From: Corbicula japonica
Lineage: Eukaryota; Mollusca; Bivalvia; Venerida; Cyrenidae
Length of the DNA: 64,000 nucleotides
Direction of reading: 5' to 3'
NCBI GenBank assembly: GCA_038501625.1
Contig: JAZAYU010001135.1
Span: 1 to 64,000 of the forward strand
Below, in pieces: positions 24,065 through 36,020 of this stretch. The translations under genes and the position numbers were made by a program. Position 1 is the stretch's first letter. Each line of letters begins with the position of its first letter. The notes under the pieces were generated by a model, which worked only from the letters and a program-made list of their open reading frames with translations, did not search any database and had not been told where the DNA came from.

Positions 24065-27000
24065 CATATATTACATGTAATCTCTTATTAATTATTATGA
24101 ATTTACTTAATTTCATGTGATATCACACTTTTAATATCACCAAGCCATATCATCCTTATAATTATCAAACAAATGTATAAATAAGTTACTGGTAAATTTG
24201 AGAACGATATCGCCATTGTTAAATTGGTGATAGCTCACTGGAGTCGTTTCGCATATTACTTGACATTGTGAAATTTCCTTTTTTTGAGTTAAATTATTAG
24301 TTTAACTTATAACAAACACAAAACATTTTGCATACTTGGATACTTGTGATGAACGGTAATTTTAAAAAAAAAATATTGAAACATTGCATTCATGAAACAT
24401 GCAACAATTCATTTGGCGCACTTGTTTGTATACGCCGTAATGTCCCGATAGGTATATGCCGAGTACTCCGATCACGTGATAGGTACACCGATCCGGTACA
24501 GATGAATAGAGTGCAGTTCGGGATACCTTGAAATGGGCATCAAAATACTATGTGAATGGAAAACAAATATGGGTCCTATAGGCAATTTCTCAATATTTCA
24601 ACTGACACATTTTGTTTCGTCGCCATCTTGGAAATAAATGCGCCGAGCTGTTTTGACCGGGCCATGCGGTATGTCCCGACTTTATCGGAAATACATGCGC
24701 ACGCAAGTAGCCGGACTTAAACGAGCGTAGATCGGTGTCCCGCGGTATACCTAGGACTGATTCGGGACACCAATCAAGTGCGCCTAATGAAATTATTTCC
24801 GTTTCGAATAATACGAACTTGACGGTAATTGTCAGTGTGGAGGGAAAAGGTGCGTGTATCTCGTGCGATTAGTCTATTTAAGTGTTGGTTTTATCTGTGT
24901 ACACCATTCGAGGCGTTTCTATTCAGCGGTAAACATGTCGGCACCCGCCCACCCGCCCTATAGGTTGTAAATATTTTTTGGATGGCTGTCGATGTTTAAC
25001 AGAACTTTCAGAGAATATATCGAAGAATGGGTGTAAATAAAGTGTTTATTTTTGTTTCAGGTGTTTCGAGTTTGGTGTTTTCTCTTAGTCATAAACAATA
25101 TATTTATTTATCATGTAAGAAATATGGATATTTTAAGGCCATTCACTAGTTTCAGGTTCGAGTGGTTCTATCAGATGAAGCTTTATCCAGATGTGTTGAA
25201 AGTTTTCCGTTCGTCTGCTGGACAGCTAAATAGCCAGAGCTACTGATGTCAGCTTTTCATTCGGACGGTTCGCACAGTACAGGCCCACTGATTCTACCTC
25301 TGTTTGGACAGTTTTTGAGCAACTTGCACTTGAACTATACAGACATTTGAAAAATTTAATGTATATTTCCGCTGAATACAACGACCTAATCCCGATATTA
25401 CCGCTGAATACAACGACCTAATCCTAGTTTTTGTTTGTGTTTTTTACGTATTATGAGATAAGGAAATAATTAATTTACTCACGTTAAAGTGAGTAAAGTA
25501 TTTTATCTGTTATAAAGCAAACATACAGTAATTAAATAAATAACTAATTGCTTAAGAATGTATTGGTCAACGCTCGAAAGCACACGTTAATACATGTATC
25601 AAGCACAGAAAAAAGATAAAAAATCACAGACAAAAAAACCACACATTCAGCTGGTCCAAATAAGTACAGAGGTAAAATATAATGTTATTAAATTATGGTG
25701 TTATATATAATATTAGCCCATTGAAAAGAAAAGCCTGCGACATTTTTATTCCAATAGCATCAACTAATCTGCGAAATAGTGTAAAAAAATTAGCCGATCT
25801 TATAGGAAGTGTTCATGTTCAATCCCCAGAGATCTTCATATAAAAACTTTCAATCTCAGAAAATTCTGAAGTAAGATGACCAAATTTGAAGCATATAATG
25901 CACCGTATGGTAATTAAAATCTAATATAGATGAATAGATGCAAGAAATGTGTTTTTTTTTTGTTTTTTATATTTGATTTTGGTTATTATCACAAAAGTAA
26001 CACAAAATATTTTTTCATTTCTTCTGTTTAGTAAGTGAAACAGTGCACAACAAGGCACGGCTCGGGACATCTTCTCAGTTACAACATTAACTACGAATGT
26101 ATACATATAAGATAATCGCCATTTGATGAATTAGAAAATAAAATCAAGACCGCAAGTCTGGTGGGTATTATAAGATAAGTAATTTTGTCAAATAAAGAAG
26201 TTAGAAAAAAAACTATTTAATTATGATAGCTTTAAATAGTTTGGTTTAACAGTTAAAAGGCAAAATGTAAGCAGGAGCAAATCAAACAGAAAAGTGATAT
26301 GGCTATAAAATTAGCATCATCATTAACGTGTTCTAGCTGTACAGTTTAATAAAAAAAAAATATTTTTATTATTTATTTTTAAAACAGAGTGTACACACAT
26401 TATGAAACTATATAAAACTAACACTACATGAACAATCCGACAAATTCAGATGTACACAGCACAGACTAAAATCAGTTACAACAATTCTTTGAGTTCACTA
26501 ACATGGACTTGGATGTTATTAACTTGCGGCATATAGCCTATATGCAGAGTTCGAACGCTCAACATGGTCTCTGCATAGTCTCTGCAGTCAAACTAGACCG
26601 GGAGTCAGTCTGGATCTTTCTAAGTATGATAATAGGGTTTGTTTGGGTCATTCTTTGTGCATTTACATGATAATTTCTATTTTCTGTTCGAAATCCCCGT
26701 GAAAATTAAATACTGCTACCCAAAAATTGTGTTTGCGCAACACTACTGAACCCCGTCTGGATCCGTCCCTGAATATATCAAATGTTGCAGCTTGGCTATT
26801 ATATTTTTATTCCAAGGTTGCAAGACCCAGCTTAACTGGTTATTTCTTCCTTTATTGCATAAAAAATTAATTGCAAACGTGCCAAAACGTTAATTGTCGG
26901 TCAAAAGACGAATAATTTTGATCCGAAAGTGTCCCATTATCCGGATACACACATATTTTGGACATCATAAAATACCTTCAATCCTTAAACGAGTCCGCTA

Positions 27001-27160
27001 ATTGTAGATAAAACAGACGGTATACTTGTGATTTCAATGACAATTACCTATACAAACAATCAATTATCCAATAAACAATCCTGTTAAGTGTCAATTCTCA
27101 CTAAATAATCGGTAATCCTCTCAGTGACACTAATTTGACGAATTCGGAACGTTTTGACAA
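24065..27160. other. No recognisable gene
   Basis: This is AT-rich sequence with scattered open frames of at most 67 codons, none with a recognisable domain. A 29-bp direct duplication (ccgctgaatacaacgaccta...) lies at about 25372-25430. Confidence 0.45.
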
Positions 27161-27274
27161 AACCGTTAGGCGTTAAGATTGTCCGAGATATGTAACTGTG
27201 TATTCGGCGTTGAGACAAATGTCTGACGAAAGCGATACAAATGAATTTTTATACCGTTTTTTTTACTTTTTGAA

Positions 27275-27356
27275 ATTCCGGGGGATTTTTGTCTCCCGCC
27301 GGGGGACCAGGGGATGGCTCTAAATTCCGGGGGATTTTCCCCCCGCCGGGGAAATG
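27275..27356. repeat. GC-rich double repeat (ccgggggatttt/cccgccgggg)
   Basis: aattccgggggatttt followed by cccgccgggg occurs twice within about 80 bp. Both halves can pair with each other. Confidence 0.5.
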
Positions 27357-28135
27357 GCAAGTATGCAGTTAAGATACCAGAGAGGTTGAGATTTAAGACG
27401 TGTACGTGTACGGGTACGTGTAGTAGATATTTCTGTGTTTTACGTCATCAATACATGTGTTGATAAAATTTACTACAAGTCATTTTACACGTTATATCCG
27501 TGTACAGAATGTTCTACACTTACGCCAATTATTTGTAGATTGCTGCTAATTTATTAATTCAAATATCAGGAAATGGTTTCGGCCAAAGTAAGTATATTTC
27601 TTTGTTCATTTGTTGCTCTATAAAGATTCATAAAGATTCAGTGAAATCAACCTCGTTATTTCCGAAAAGTGAAAGTTTAGCTGCCACTTAGTTTGAGTTT
27701 AAATCAATTTCATATTCAATATAAGATAAATGTATGATGTATATCTTATGGTTTCGATATAAATGTATCACATAACAACGACAACATAAGAAAAGGAATC
27801 ATGGTTAAGAGTTCTTACTATCCTTGGCGTGATGTGAGTTTTACTTGACATGCCGAATGAGATGTAAGACGGGTACACGAACTGGTACGTGTAGCGAAAA
27901 TAATTTGGGCACTACCTTATCAAGGTATGCGTTTCTTAAATAAAGTACAGGTCATTATACAAGTTATCAACGTAAAAGGTACCTCCTACACGGATTAGAA
28001 AAACGTGTAATATTCATGGCCTTGTAGATCATGAATGCACTCCAACAGAGTCACCTCCCCTGAATATTGCGATAGTTATAATTTTTGACAACACTTTGTT
28101 TTTATCACATTATTTCACATAAATCACCCATTTTT

Positions 28136-29983
28136 ATGCCCCCGCCATGTAATGGCGGAAGGGCATATAGTGTTCACCCTGGCTGTGTGTGTGTGTGTGT
28201 GTGTGTGTTAGTGTGTCAGTGTGTATGTTCGAAAATCGTGTCCGCTCTGTAACTTTGTTATTTCTTATTGGATTTTCAAATAACTTGGTATGAATGTTCA
28301 CCATATCAAGACGGTGTGTCGCGTACAATACCCATGCCTGTAGGTCCAAGGTCAAGGTCACTGTTACTAAAAATAGAATTCTCTTGTCCGGGTTGTAACT
28401 TCCATATGAATGGAGGGATTTCAAAATAACATGGCACAAATCTTCATAATGATAAGATGGTGTGTCGCGTACAACACCCATGCCTGTAGGTCCAAGGTCA
28501 AGGTCACTGTTACTAAAAATAGAATTTTGTTGGAAAAATCTTGTCCACTCTGTAACTTTGTTATTTCTTATTGGATATTAAAATAACTTGGTACAAATGT
28601 TCACCATATCAAGACGGTGTGTCGTTTACAATACCTATGCCTGTAGGTCCAAGGTCAAGGTCGCTGTTACTAAAAAATAGAATTTTCTTGTCCGAGCTGT
28701 AACTTTTTTGTGAATGGAGGGATTTCAAAATAACTTGGCACAAATGTTCACCAGGATAAGGCGGTGTGTCTCGTACAACACCCATGCCTAAAGGTCCAAG
28801 GTCAAAGTCACTGTAACTAAAAATAGAATTTTGTTAGAAAAATCGTGTCCGCTCTGTTACTTTGTTATTTCTTATTGGATTTTAAAATAACTTGGTATAA
28901 ATGTTCATTATATCAAGACGATTTGTCGTGTACAGTACCCATGCCTGTAGGTCCAAGGTCAAGGTCACTGTTACAAAAAATAGAATTTTCTTGTACTGGC
29001 TATAACTGCGTAATTAACAGAGTGATTTCAAAATAATTTGGCACAAATGTTCACCATGACAAGAAAGTGTGTTGCGTACAATACCCATGCCTTTAGGTCC
29101 AAGGTCAAGGTCACTGTTACTTTAAATATAATTTTCTTGTCTGGGCTGTAACTTTGTTATGAATAGAGTGATTTCAATATAACTTAGCACAAATGTTCAC
29201 CATGACAAGGTGGTGTGTTGCATTCAATACCCATGCCTGTAGGTCCAAGGTCAAGGTCACTGTTACAAAAAATAGAATTTTCTTGTACTGGCTATAACTC
29301 TGTTATGAATGGGGGATTTCAACATAATTTGGCACAAATGTTTGCCATATCAAGATGTTGTTTGCATACAATACCCATGTCTGTAGGTCCAAGGTCAAGG
29401 TCACTGTTACTTAAATTAGAATTTTCTTGTTCGGGCTATTACTTTTTTATGAATGAAAGGATTTCAAAATAACTTGGCACAAATGTTCACCATGTCAAGG
29501 CGGTGTGTCACGGACAATACCCGTGACTGCAGGTCCTAAAAAAGTTCATAATAGTGATGTTAGTGATTAATAATACTGGTATGCTGTTGAACCCTGCTAA
29601 TAACACCAGTACCCCTTCTTAAAAAAGTGGTCCTAATAGTGTGATAGTCTTATTATCAGGGATTCTACATGTGTTGATTGCAATAAGATACAATGGTATA
29701 GCATAATTGTTGGTTTGAAGGGGAAATAAACGCCTTGCAAAGTCTATATGTATGTTTAATATGTTTTCATCGCATTACCACCAACTTCCTCACAGACATT
29801 TCCTTTATGTGCAAACAACAGTGCTGCAAATACAAATAATTTACTTGATCTTCAAATTTATTCATATTCTTATTATTACTAGCACATCACTTTCTTTGAA
29901 ATGCTATTATTCCCATCAGTGCACTTCAGTGTCTGGTAACATGCCTAGCGGGGGCATCCGTGTCCTATGGACACATTTCTAGT
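28136..29983. mobile_element. Nested element with gggggcat ends and internal tandem units
   Basis: The left end atgcccccgcc (28136-28146) is inverted at gcgggggcat (29948-29957), followed by the palindrome gtgtcctatggacac and ttctagttgt. I associate this end pair with a very common bivalve repeat. Just inside the left end is a (tg)n tract at 28183-28209, then the tandem array. Confidence 0.75.
28275..29520. repeat. Tandem array of about 147-bp units carrying AGGTCAAGGTCA
   Basis: Eight units each include catgcctgtaggtccaaggt, a ttcttgt...ctgtaac stretch and ttggcacaaatgttcacca. The 12-mer aggtcaaggtca, or a one-base variant, starts at 28349, 28495, 28652, 28799, 28956, 29102, 29248 and 29392, spaced 144-157 bp. 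Several 60-115 codon frames on both strands cross the array and are artefacts. Confidence 0.92.
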
Positions 29984-30670
29984 TGTATTGTAAATTCGAT
30001 ACTTGTTAATTGCATATATCTAGCCTTTTCAGATAATCTTTTAAAATATTATATAGTCATTGATAAAAATTTATATTTTATGAATACATGTCCTGTTATT
30101 TATATTGAATAATGAAAATGCGTCTATTGTTAAAACCTAAATATATAAGAAGAGCTATGTTTTTTTCAGTATTCATGTATATCTGTACAATTTTGAATAT
30201 TTTGTTAAAGTCAAACTTGGTTTAGACTACACTTTTCCTTACCTAAATAAGAATTTGGGAAGTAAATTGTGTATTTGTTAATATTTTCTCGTAAATTAAT
30301 TAAATCAAAAGTTTAATCAATGAGCAAACCGCTACTCTATAAATATAACTAGGAATGATCTTATGCCTTGGAGAGGCGAATTCAATATTTTCCAGTGATC
30401 AATACAACATGGCGAAAAAGTTTTGCTGAGAAACCACATTTAAATATTCTTGTATGTCACGTGACTGTGAATGTATCGATAACGTACTATATTTTGCGGA
30501 CATTTATAGAAGTTAACCGAAACGCATGATATCTCACTTGGGAAAATTACAAGTACACGTACTATTACAAGTTACTTTTCTCAAACTATTTTCATAAAAC
30601 AGTGTTGTGTATGTGAACTTGTAGCTTACACGTACCCGTTCACGTACACGTCTTAAATCTCAACCTCTCT

Positions 30671-31675
30671 ACTGTTTGTACAAAATATGGCATATTTATT
30701 AATTATCCGTTGAGGTTACTTAGTGGTTACACACCAACAGTTATTACAAAAATGTACGCCTAAAACAATAATAAACAGCTTCATTAACTGCATGTTTAAA
30801 TATACTCAGCAAAAAAAAACCCCTAACATCGCAGTATTTAACTTCAAATAACTTAAGATAAAAATACTAACTACATATTTTCGCACCCTACCATAAACAA
30901 ATAAATTTATTTAGCAAAAACATGAGTTTCAAGTACCAGATTTACAGATTTATATCAAAATGCACAGAAAAGTTTAAAACGATTTTAATTTTCATTTCCA
31001 ACCTTAATTCACAATAGATCATCAATATAATACCGATAAAATATGTTAAATATACAGTTTCAGGTTTCTTTTTTGTTGAGTGTAATAATGTAAAAGAATG
31101 CATAGGTATTCTGTATTTTGCACTGCTACAGCATTTAAACTTAACGGTTCCTTTTGACCTACAAGTATCAGGATAAAAACATTTATCATTAAATCCAGAT
31201 CATCAATCTGTTTTCTTAGTCATCATCATGAATAATTTGTCTAAACTTACATATAAAATATTACAAACATTCTTAGACTACCAGAATATATACACATATT
31301 GGATATAAACCACGGGTATGTAGAACAAGTTGCCGATAAATTATATGATTTCTCAACATGGTATGTTAGACCACATTGCGGGTCTAGATGTCATATGACA
31401 TCTCGTTGTTTACACGAAAATCATGATGTTCTTGAATTAATAAAATTATTAAAACAATACAATTTACAGAGAAAGACAGTATAGGCTATATTACGTATGT
31501 GAATAAATAATACGAGATGATTATAAACATATTGTATAAACAGTATTAACCTTGACTAGTAGCATCAGTTATTTAAGAAGTGCTACTACATATGATAAAA
31601 ACAGCAAAATAAATAACAATAATGATTTTACCCGTATGTCTATAATACACCATTAAATAGCTCACTGAGTAATAT
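30671..31675. other. No recognised gene; one possible open frame
   Basis: 31257-31484 (+) is open for 75 codons with a balanced composition (YVRPHCGSRCHMTSRCLHEN, VLELIKLLKQYNL). It lacks an in-frame ATG before the conserved-looking part and I do not recognise it. It could be an exon end or chance. Confidence 0.3.
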
Positions 31676-31679
31676 CGTC

Positions 31680-32690
31680 TATGAATTGTCACACTGAAAA
31701 AACAGCGCCTTGTTCGTCCAGTGATGTGGTCTATAAAACAACATTGATAAAACAGCGCCTAGTCCGTTCAGTGATATAGTCTATAAAACAACACTGATAA
31801 AACAGCGCCTCGTCCGTTCAGTGATATAGTCTATAAAACAACACTGATAAAACAGCGCCTCGTCCGTTCAGTGATATAGTCTATAAAACAACACTGATAA
31901 AACAGCGCCTCGTCCGTTCAGTGATATAGTCTTTAAAACAACATTGATAAAACAGCGCCTCGTCCGTTCAGTGATATAGTCTATAAAACAACATTGATAA
32001 AACAGCGAGTCGTCCGTTCAGTGATATAGTCTATAAAACAGCATTGATAAAACAGCGCCTTGTTCGTTGTGATATAGTCTATAAAACAACATTGATGAAA
32101 CAGCGTCTCGTCCGTTCAGTGATATAGTCTAAAAAATCAACAGCGCCATGTTCGTTCAGTGATATAGTCTATAAATCAACACTGATAAAACAGCAAGGGT
32201 AAATTCAGTGATAAAGTGTATGAATCAACACTGATAAAAACAGCGCCTAGTTAATTCAGTGATATAGTCTGCGAATCATTACTGATATAACAGAGCCTAG
32301 TTCATTCCGTTAGTCTAAGAATCAACACTAATGAAACAGCTCCTTGTTTATTTAGTGATATACAATGTAGTCTATGAATTGATACTGATAAAACGGAACC
32401 TTGTTAATTAAGTGATATAGTAAATGAAACAACACTGATAAAACAACACCTTGTTAATTCAGTAATATAGTATATAAATCAGCATTAATAAAACAGCACC
32501 GTGTCTTTTCAATGACATAGAATGTAGTCTATAAATCAACACTGATAAAACAGCGCCTTGTTTTTTCAGTGATATATTCTATAAGTCAACACTAATAAAA
32601 CAGCGTCTTGTTTTTTTCAGTGATAAAGTCCATGAATTAACACTGATAAAAACAGCGCCTAGTTCATTCAGTGATATCGTCACTCTGATG
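31680..32690. repeat. 50-bp satellite, about 20 units
   Basis: The unit aaaacagcgcctcgtccgtt, cagtgatatagtctataaaa, caacactgat repeats at exactly 50 bp in its well-kept core (31801, 31851, 31901) and decays to the right. Confidence 0.95.
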
Positions 32691-32865
32691 AAACAACTAA
32701 TTAACTAATATAAACAAATTGATAGATTGATATTACTAAATATAAAATAGGTATATCTGTACAATTACACAACGATATTATATTGCCATAAATAAGGTGA
32801 TATCATGTAATGAATATGGATATTGCCATAATATTAAGTTCATTTATTGATCAAATATATAGTAT

Positions 32866-33058
32866 TATCGGCGTGATCGTAAATGGGAACTCGTAAGAGA
32901 GAGAGAGCAAGACCTTGTGAACGATTCAGATTGTATTGAGCGACTCCCTTGTTCAACGTACATAACAAGTATACACACAAACAATAATGTTGACGTCATG
33001 AACGTCACATACTTTTGCGTGGCGCCTACATTAACGTTAAGTTATAGTATTCTCAACA
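32866..33058 (-). repeat. Bel/Pao 3' LTR
   Basis: In element orientation it runs from TGTTGAGAATAC to CGCCGATA. It is 193 bp, the same length as the 5' LTR. It contains tgacgtcatgaacgtca (a palindromic CRE-like tgacgtca) and a (ga)n tract. Confidence 0.95.
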
Positions 33059-33292
33059 TACTGGGGGCCACGAAAAGTTATATGAAAGCATACTAATATG
33101 ATAATTGTAACTATAAGCAAACAACACTCTTTGTAATAACGTCGAACAGTCTCTAGTATATAATATCAGCTTTAAAGAATAAATCACATTTGAACTGTCA
33201 GTAAAATGATTGTCACAAAAATAATTACAGTCGGTAAAACATTGATTGATGTTTCGTTATCATTTCAGTTTGTTGTTGTTGTTTTTTAATTG

Positions 33293-33832
33293 TCACTTTA
33301 AACCATTTCCAGTGGTTTTGCGATCGGTCTGTCCATGTTTCGTCATAACCTTCGCGACGACATCTCCCACACGAAAATGTTCTTCACTTGATTTTGTAGA
33401 ATTATGATGTTCCCGTTGTGCGTATTTCCAACGTTTCTTAAATTTACTGGTGCTTTGTGTCTGTGTTTTGGCACGATTTGTGAAAGTGCGGTCACTTCGC
33501 AGTAAAGCAGTATCATTGTCTGTATAATGAGCGTGATACGTCGGTGACGTCATCTTACGTCCGATGAACAGGTGCAACGGTTTTAAAGGTTCCGGGTTGG
33601 CACTTTTTGAAGATACGTGCGTAACGGAGCTATCATTACCGACTTTCTTTATGAATACTCTTCGGTCCTGTTCGGCGATACTTTCAATGTCTGTTGGTGA
33701 GTGTGATTCCATGATGTTGAAAACGTAATCTGTAGCCATATAACTTTGTGCATGTATTGGTCCAGATAACAGGTACCCTATCTTGGATTTGACAGCAGTG
33801 GGTCCGTTCCCGCGAATAACTTGGTCTTCCAT
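33293..33832 (-). pseudogene. Bel/Pao protease tail fused to integrase C-terminal domain
   Basis: Residues 1-40 continue the A17 protease region (KSKIGYLLSGPIHAQSYMAT). At about residue 70 the sequence changes to the Bel/Pao integrase C-terminal (DUF5641-like) domain: PEPLKPLHLFIGRKMTSPTY, TNRAKTQTQ, KFKKRWKYAQREHHNSTKSS, FRVGDVV. The last 20 or so residues after GDVV look frame-shifted. The junction is where RT, RNase H and most of the integrase were lost. It is in the same frame as the upstream protease, separated by one TAG at 33839-33841. Confidence 0.85.
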
Positions 33833-33838
33833 TATGTC

Positions 33839-34744
33839 CTAAAAGAAATCGGCACCAATCAGCATTGATATGTTGAAAGTTTTGTGATCGGTCACCGGAT
33901 GTGCGAGTTTCAGACCTCTGAGATAGGATAGCTCTGAGACTGTGTGTTGTGGTCTATTGTTGATAGATTTTGATATTGTCGGTACAATCCTGACTTGAAT
34001 CGGGATCTTCTTCTGGCGATTGTCTGTAATAACGTGTACTGTTGCGACATCTACCTGCTGCACCTTGTTACTTCTGCTGCCAAACGATGATAAGTATAGT
34101 GTCTCAGTACCTTCTGTGGTAAGTTCAAGTTCTTCCGCTAATTTCTGTGTAATAAATGATTTCTGTGCTCCTTCATCAAATAATATGCTAGCTTCGGACT
34201 GAATGTGACTTGTTGAAGATACCGTTGCTATGGAAGTTTTCAGTAGCACTTCTTTGTCAGATGGGCTTGGGTAAGAGTGTAGCACGTCTGTTTCTGGTGA
34301 TGTCTCGTTTTTACTCGAACCTGTTGCCTGGTTATCACCTGTTGCCTGGTTACCTCCATGTCGGCTGCTACATATTGTCGTGTGGTGCTTCCGTTTGCAA
34401 TTTTGACATCTCTTATCGGAGTTGCACTTAGCGACGGGATGTTTACCTAAGCAGTTAAAGCATAAGTATTTCTCTTTAACAACTTTAAGTATAGAATCAG
34501 TGTCTATATACTTTTTGCATGAACTTGATTTGTGAACACCCTCGCAAAAGGCACACTTGAACACAGATCTTTGAAATGCACTCCTGCCTGAAAGTATTGA
34601 ATCTGGTTGTGTACGACTTCCGGTTCGTTCTGCGGGATACCAGACTCCAGGATGCAGATTTCTCTGTTGAAAGCACGACGTAGATCGTCTAAAACCCAGT
34701 TTTTTTTCACCATTTTCACTATCTAATTTGTCTACGAATTTCAT
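33839..34744 (-). pseudogene. Bel/Pao gag zinc knuckles and A17-type protease
   Basis: Zinc-binding sets C64-x2-C67-x3-H71-x4-C76, C95-x2-C98-x3-H102-x4-C107 and C113-x2-C116-x3-H120-x4-C125 are followed at about 186-200 by SILFDEGAQKSFITQ, the D-E-G active-site form usual in Bel/Pao proteases, and at the end ISMLIGADFF. The first 45 or so residues are out of frame: the genuine gag sequence there (WVLDDLRRAFNREICILESG) reads in another frame at about 34700-34600, so at least two indels are present. Confidence 0.88.
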
Positions 34745-35111
34745 ATGGTATATTGTCTAATATAACGGGCGCTAATAAATTTCCGTAACTTTCTTGACAC
34801 TGTCCCATAGCTTCTAAACTACGGATATACGTCTCCATCTTATCATAATAATTTCTTAGACTGGACAATCTACTCGACGGTGCAGGTAATTTAAGTAAGG
34901 CTTGCATAGCGGCGTGCGTGATTTTGTGTTGCATACCGAACCTTTCTCTGAGTAAATCTATTGCACGTGCGTAGTTTGCGTTAGTCATGGGGAATCCTTC
35001 AATTACACGTGCAGCATTGCCTTCAAGTTGTGATTTGAGGTAAGTAAATTTTTGGACATCTGTGAGATTTACCGCTGAAACTTGGCAACGACATCTGTGG
35101 AAGTCTGTAGA
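34719..35111 (-). pseudogene. Bel/Pao gag core (DUF1759-like)
   Basis: The minus strand reads LPQMSLPSFSG, then after a frame change DVQKFTYLKSQLEGNAARVI and ARAIDLLRERFGMQHKITHA to LLAPVILDNIPYEIR. This is the DUF1759 gag pattern. The part that normally separates the SFSG and DVQKF motifs is missing, an internal deletion at about 35075. Confidence 0.85.
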
Positions 35112-35225
35112 ATTGTGACGAATTTACAACACCAGTAAATGTATCATATTTTAACTAACTGAAATGAATATTTCAGATAATTTTAAAGCTTATTATAAAT
35201 CTATAATTAATTTTCAGTAATTTTT

Positions 35226-35362
35226 TTGTTAATTGTTAGTGGTGTCTCTTTTGAAACTGATCATTTTATTAACCATGCTCTCTCCCTCTTTTCTTCTTGA
35301 CTGTGTGGGGAGGCTGTTTTTTCTGAATGTGGCGATTCCTGATATGCATATTTCACCTTTTT
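35226..35362 (+). mobile_element. Penelope-like element 3' tail inserted in Bel/Pao gag
   Basis: It matches the last 137 bp of the plus-strand PLE copy (57568-57705): ttgttagtggtgtct, gaaactgatcattttattaa, gtgtggggaggctgtttttt, cctgatatgcatatttcacc. It interrupts gag, whose N-terminal part stops at its right edge. The extreme 5' truncation is typical of target-primed retroelements. Confidence 0.85.
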
Positions 35363-35822
35363 ACAGCGCTACCAGAATGAGAAAATGTACTTACAGTTCT
35401 CTCAGGATGAAAAGAATTTGCGGTAGGATTCAAACCGTTGTTGTTGTTGCTCTGCTCTTCGTTGTAACCTGAATTTCCTTGATCGTCTAGGCGGGTTGTG
35501 CTGTACACGGATTTCTGCTGATCTCGGAACGCTCGTAGGTGACACAGCTTGATCTCCATTTCCATGGTGTACTCGTCGATTTAAAATGTCTCTTCTGCAC
35601 TTCCATCTGCGTCTGTCTGTGCTAAGATTTTGTCATTTAATGTCTCCAGAACTTGCAGTTTCTCTTCGATTGTCTTCAGAATTGCGTTGAACTCGAGCAA
35701 AGATTCGTTCTCCTTTGCGTGCTCAATTTTCTCCAAGTATCTCTCAATAAATCGTCGGTGTTTCTCTCTTTGTGTATGAAGTTTTTGCAGATTCATTGTT
35801 ATTCTGGTCGCTGCGGCACCAA
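35363..35822 (-). pseudogene. Bel/Pao gag N-terminus
   Basis: Starting just after the 5' LTR, the minus strand reads TRITMNLQKLHTQREKHRRF, then a charged helical stretch (YLEKIEHAKENESLLEFNAI) and EKLQVLETLNDKIL. After a TAA near 35580 it continues as EMEIKLCHLRAF and an Asn/Ser-rich linker until the PLE insertion. The coiled-coil-like N-terminus followed by EIKL-x-HLRAF is typical of Bel/Pao gag. The open frame also runs back into the LTR, so the true start is uncertain. Confidence 0.8.
35803..35822 (-). promoter_or_regulatory. Bel/Pao primer-binding-site region
   Basis: Immediately after the 5' LTR (element sense) lies ttggtgccgcagcgaccaga. Its position and TGGTGCCG core fit the tRNA primer-binding site of Bel/Pao elements. 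The primer tRNA was not determined. Confidence 0.6.
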
Positions 35823-36015
35823 TATCGGCGTGATCGTAAATGGGAACTCGTAAGAGAGAGAGAGCAAGACGTTGTGAACGGTTCAGATTGTATTGAGCGA
35901 CTCCCTTGTTCAACGTACATAACAAGTATACACACAAAAAATAACCTTGACGTCATGAACGTCACATACTTTTGCGTGGCGCCTAAATTAACGTTAAGTA
36001 ATAGTATTCTCAACA
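35823..36015 (-). repeat. Bel/Pao 5' LTR
   Basis: 193 bp, matching 32866-33058 with about seven differences, all substitutions. AGTAT follows at 36016-36020 as the target duplication. Confidence 0.95.
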
Positions 36016-36020
36016 AGTAT

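Larger units (their letters stand above)
27379..30670. mobile_element. 3.3-kb element with 44-bp terminal inverted repeats
   Basis: Left end 27379-27422 (agagaggttgagatttaaga...) and right end 30627-30670 are reverse complements with one mismatch in 44. A third, weaker copy of the end motif sits inside at about 27860-27895. The interior has no transposase-like frame and contains a separate repeat element (28136-29983). No convincing target duplication was seen (aagatacc outside left, actgtttg outside right). It is probably a non-autonomous DNA transposon. Confidence 0.75.
32866..36015 (-). mobile_element. Bel/Pao LTR retrotransposon, internally deleted
   Basis: Two 193-bp LTRs (32866-33058 and 35823-36015) are flanked by the 5-bp direct repeat AGTAT (32861-32865 and 36016-36020), which fixes the element exactly. 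The coding strand is minus. In order it has a gag N-terminus, a gag core, zinc knuckles, an A17-type protease, then a jump straight to the integrase C-terminal domain. Reverse transcriptase, RNase H and the integrase core are missing. The LTRs differ at about 7 of 193 positions by eye, so insertion was fairly recent. Several stops and frame changes are present, and a PLE tail is inserted in gag. It could move only with help from an intact relative. Confidence 0.95.

Noticed and set aside
28134..29472. Open frames of 63-115 codons in the 28-29.5 kb array
   Set aside because: They repeat with the 147-bp unit and include a (tg)n tract; no domain.
31680..32690. Possible CRISPR-like regular spacing
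   Set aside because: Units are contiguous 50-bp satellite copies without unique spacers, in a eukaryotic genome.
34020..34719. Plus-strand frames of 60-73 codons over the Bel/Pao gag
   Set aside because: Antisense shadows of the gag and protease coding strand.
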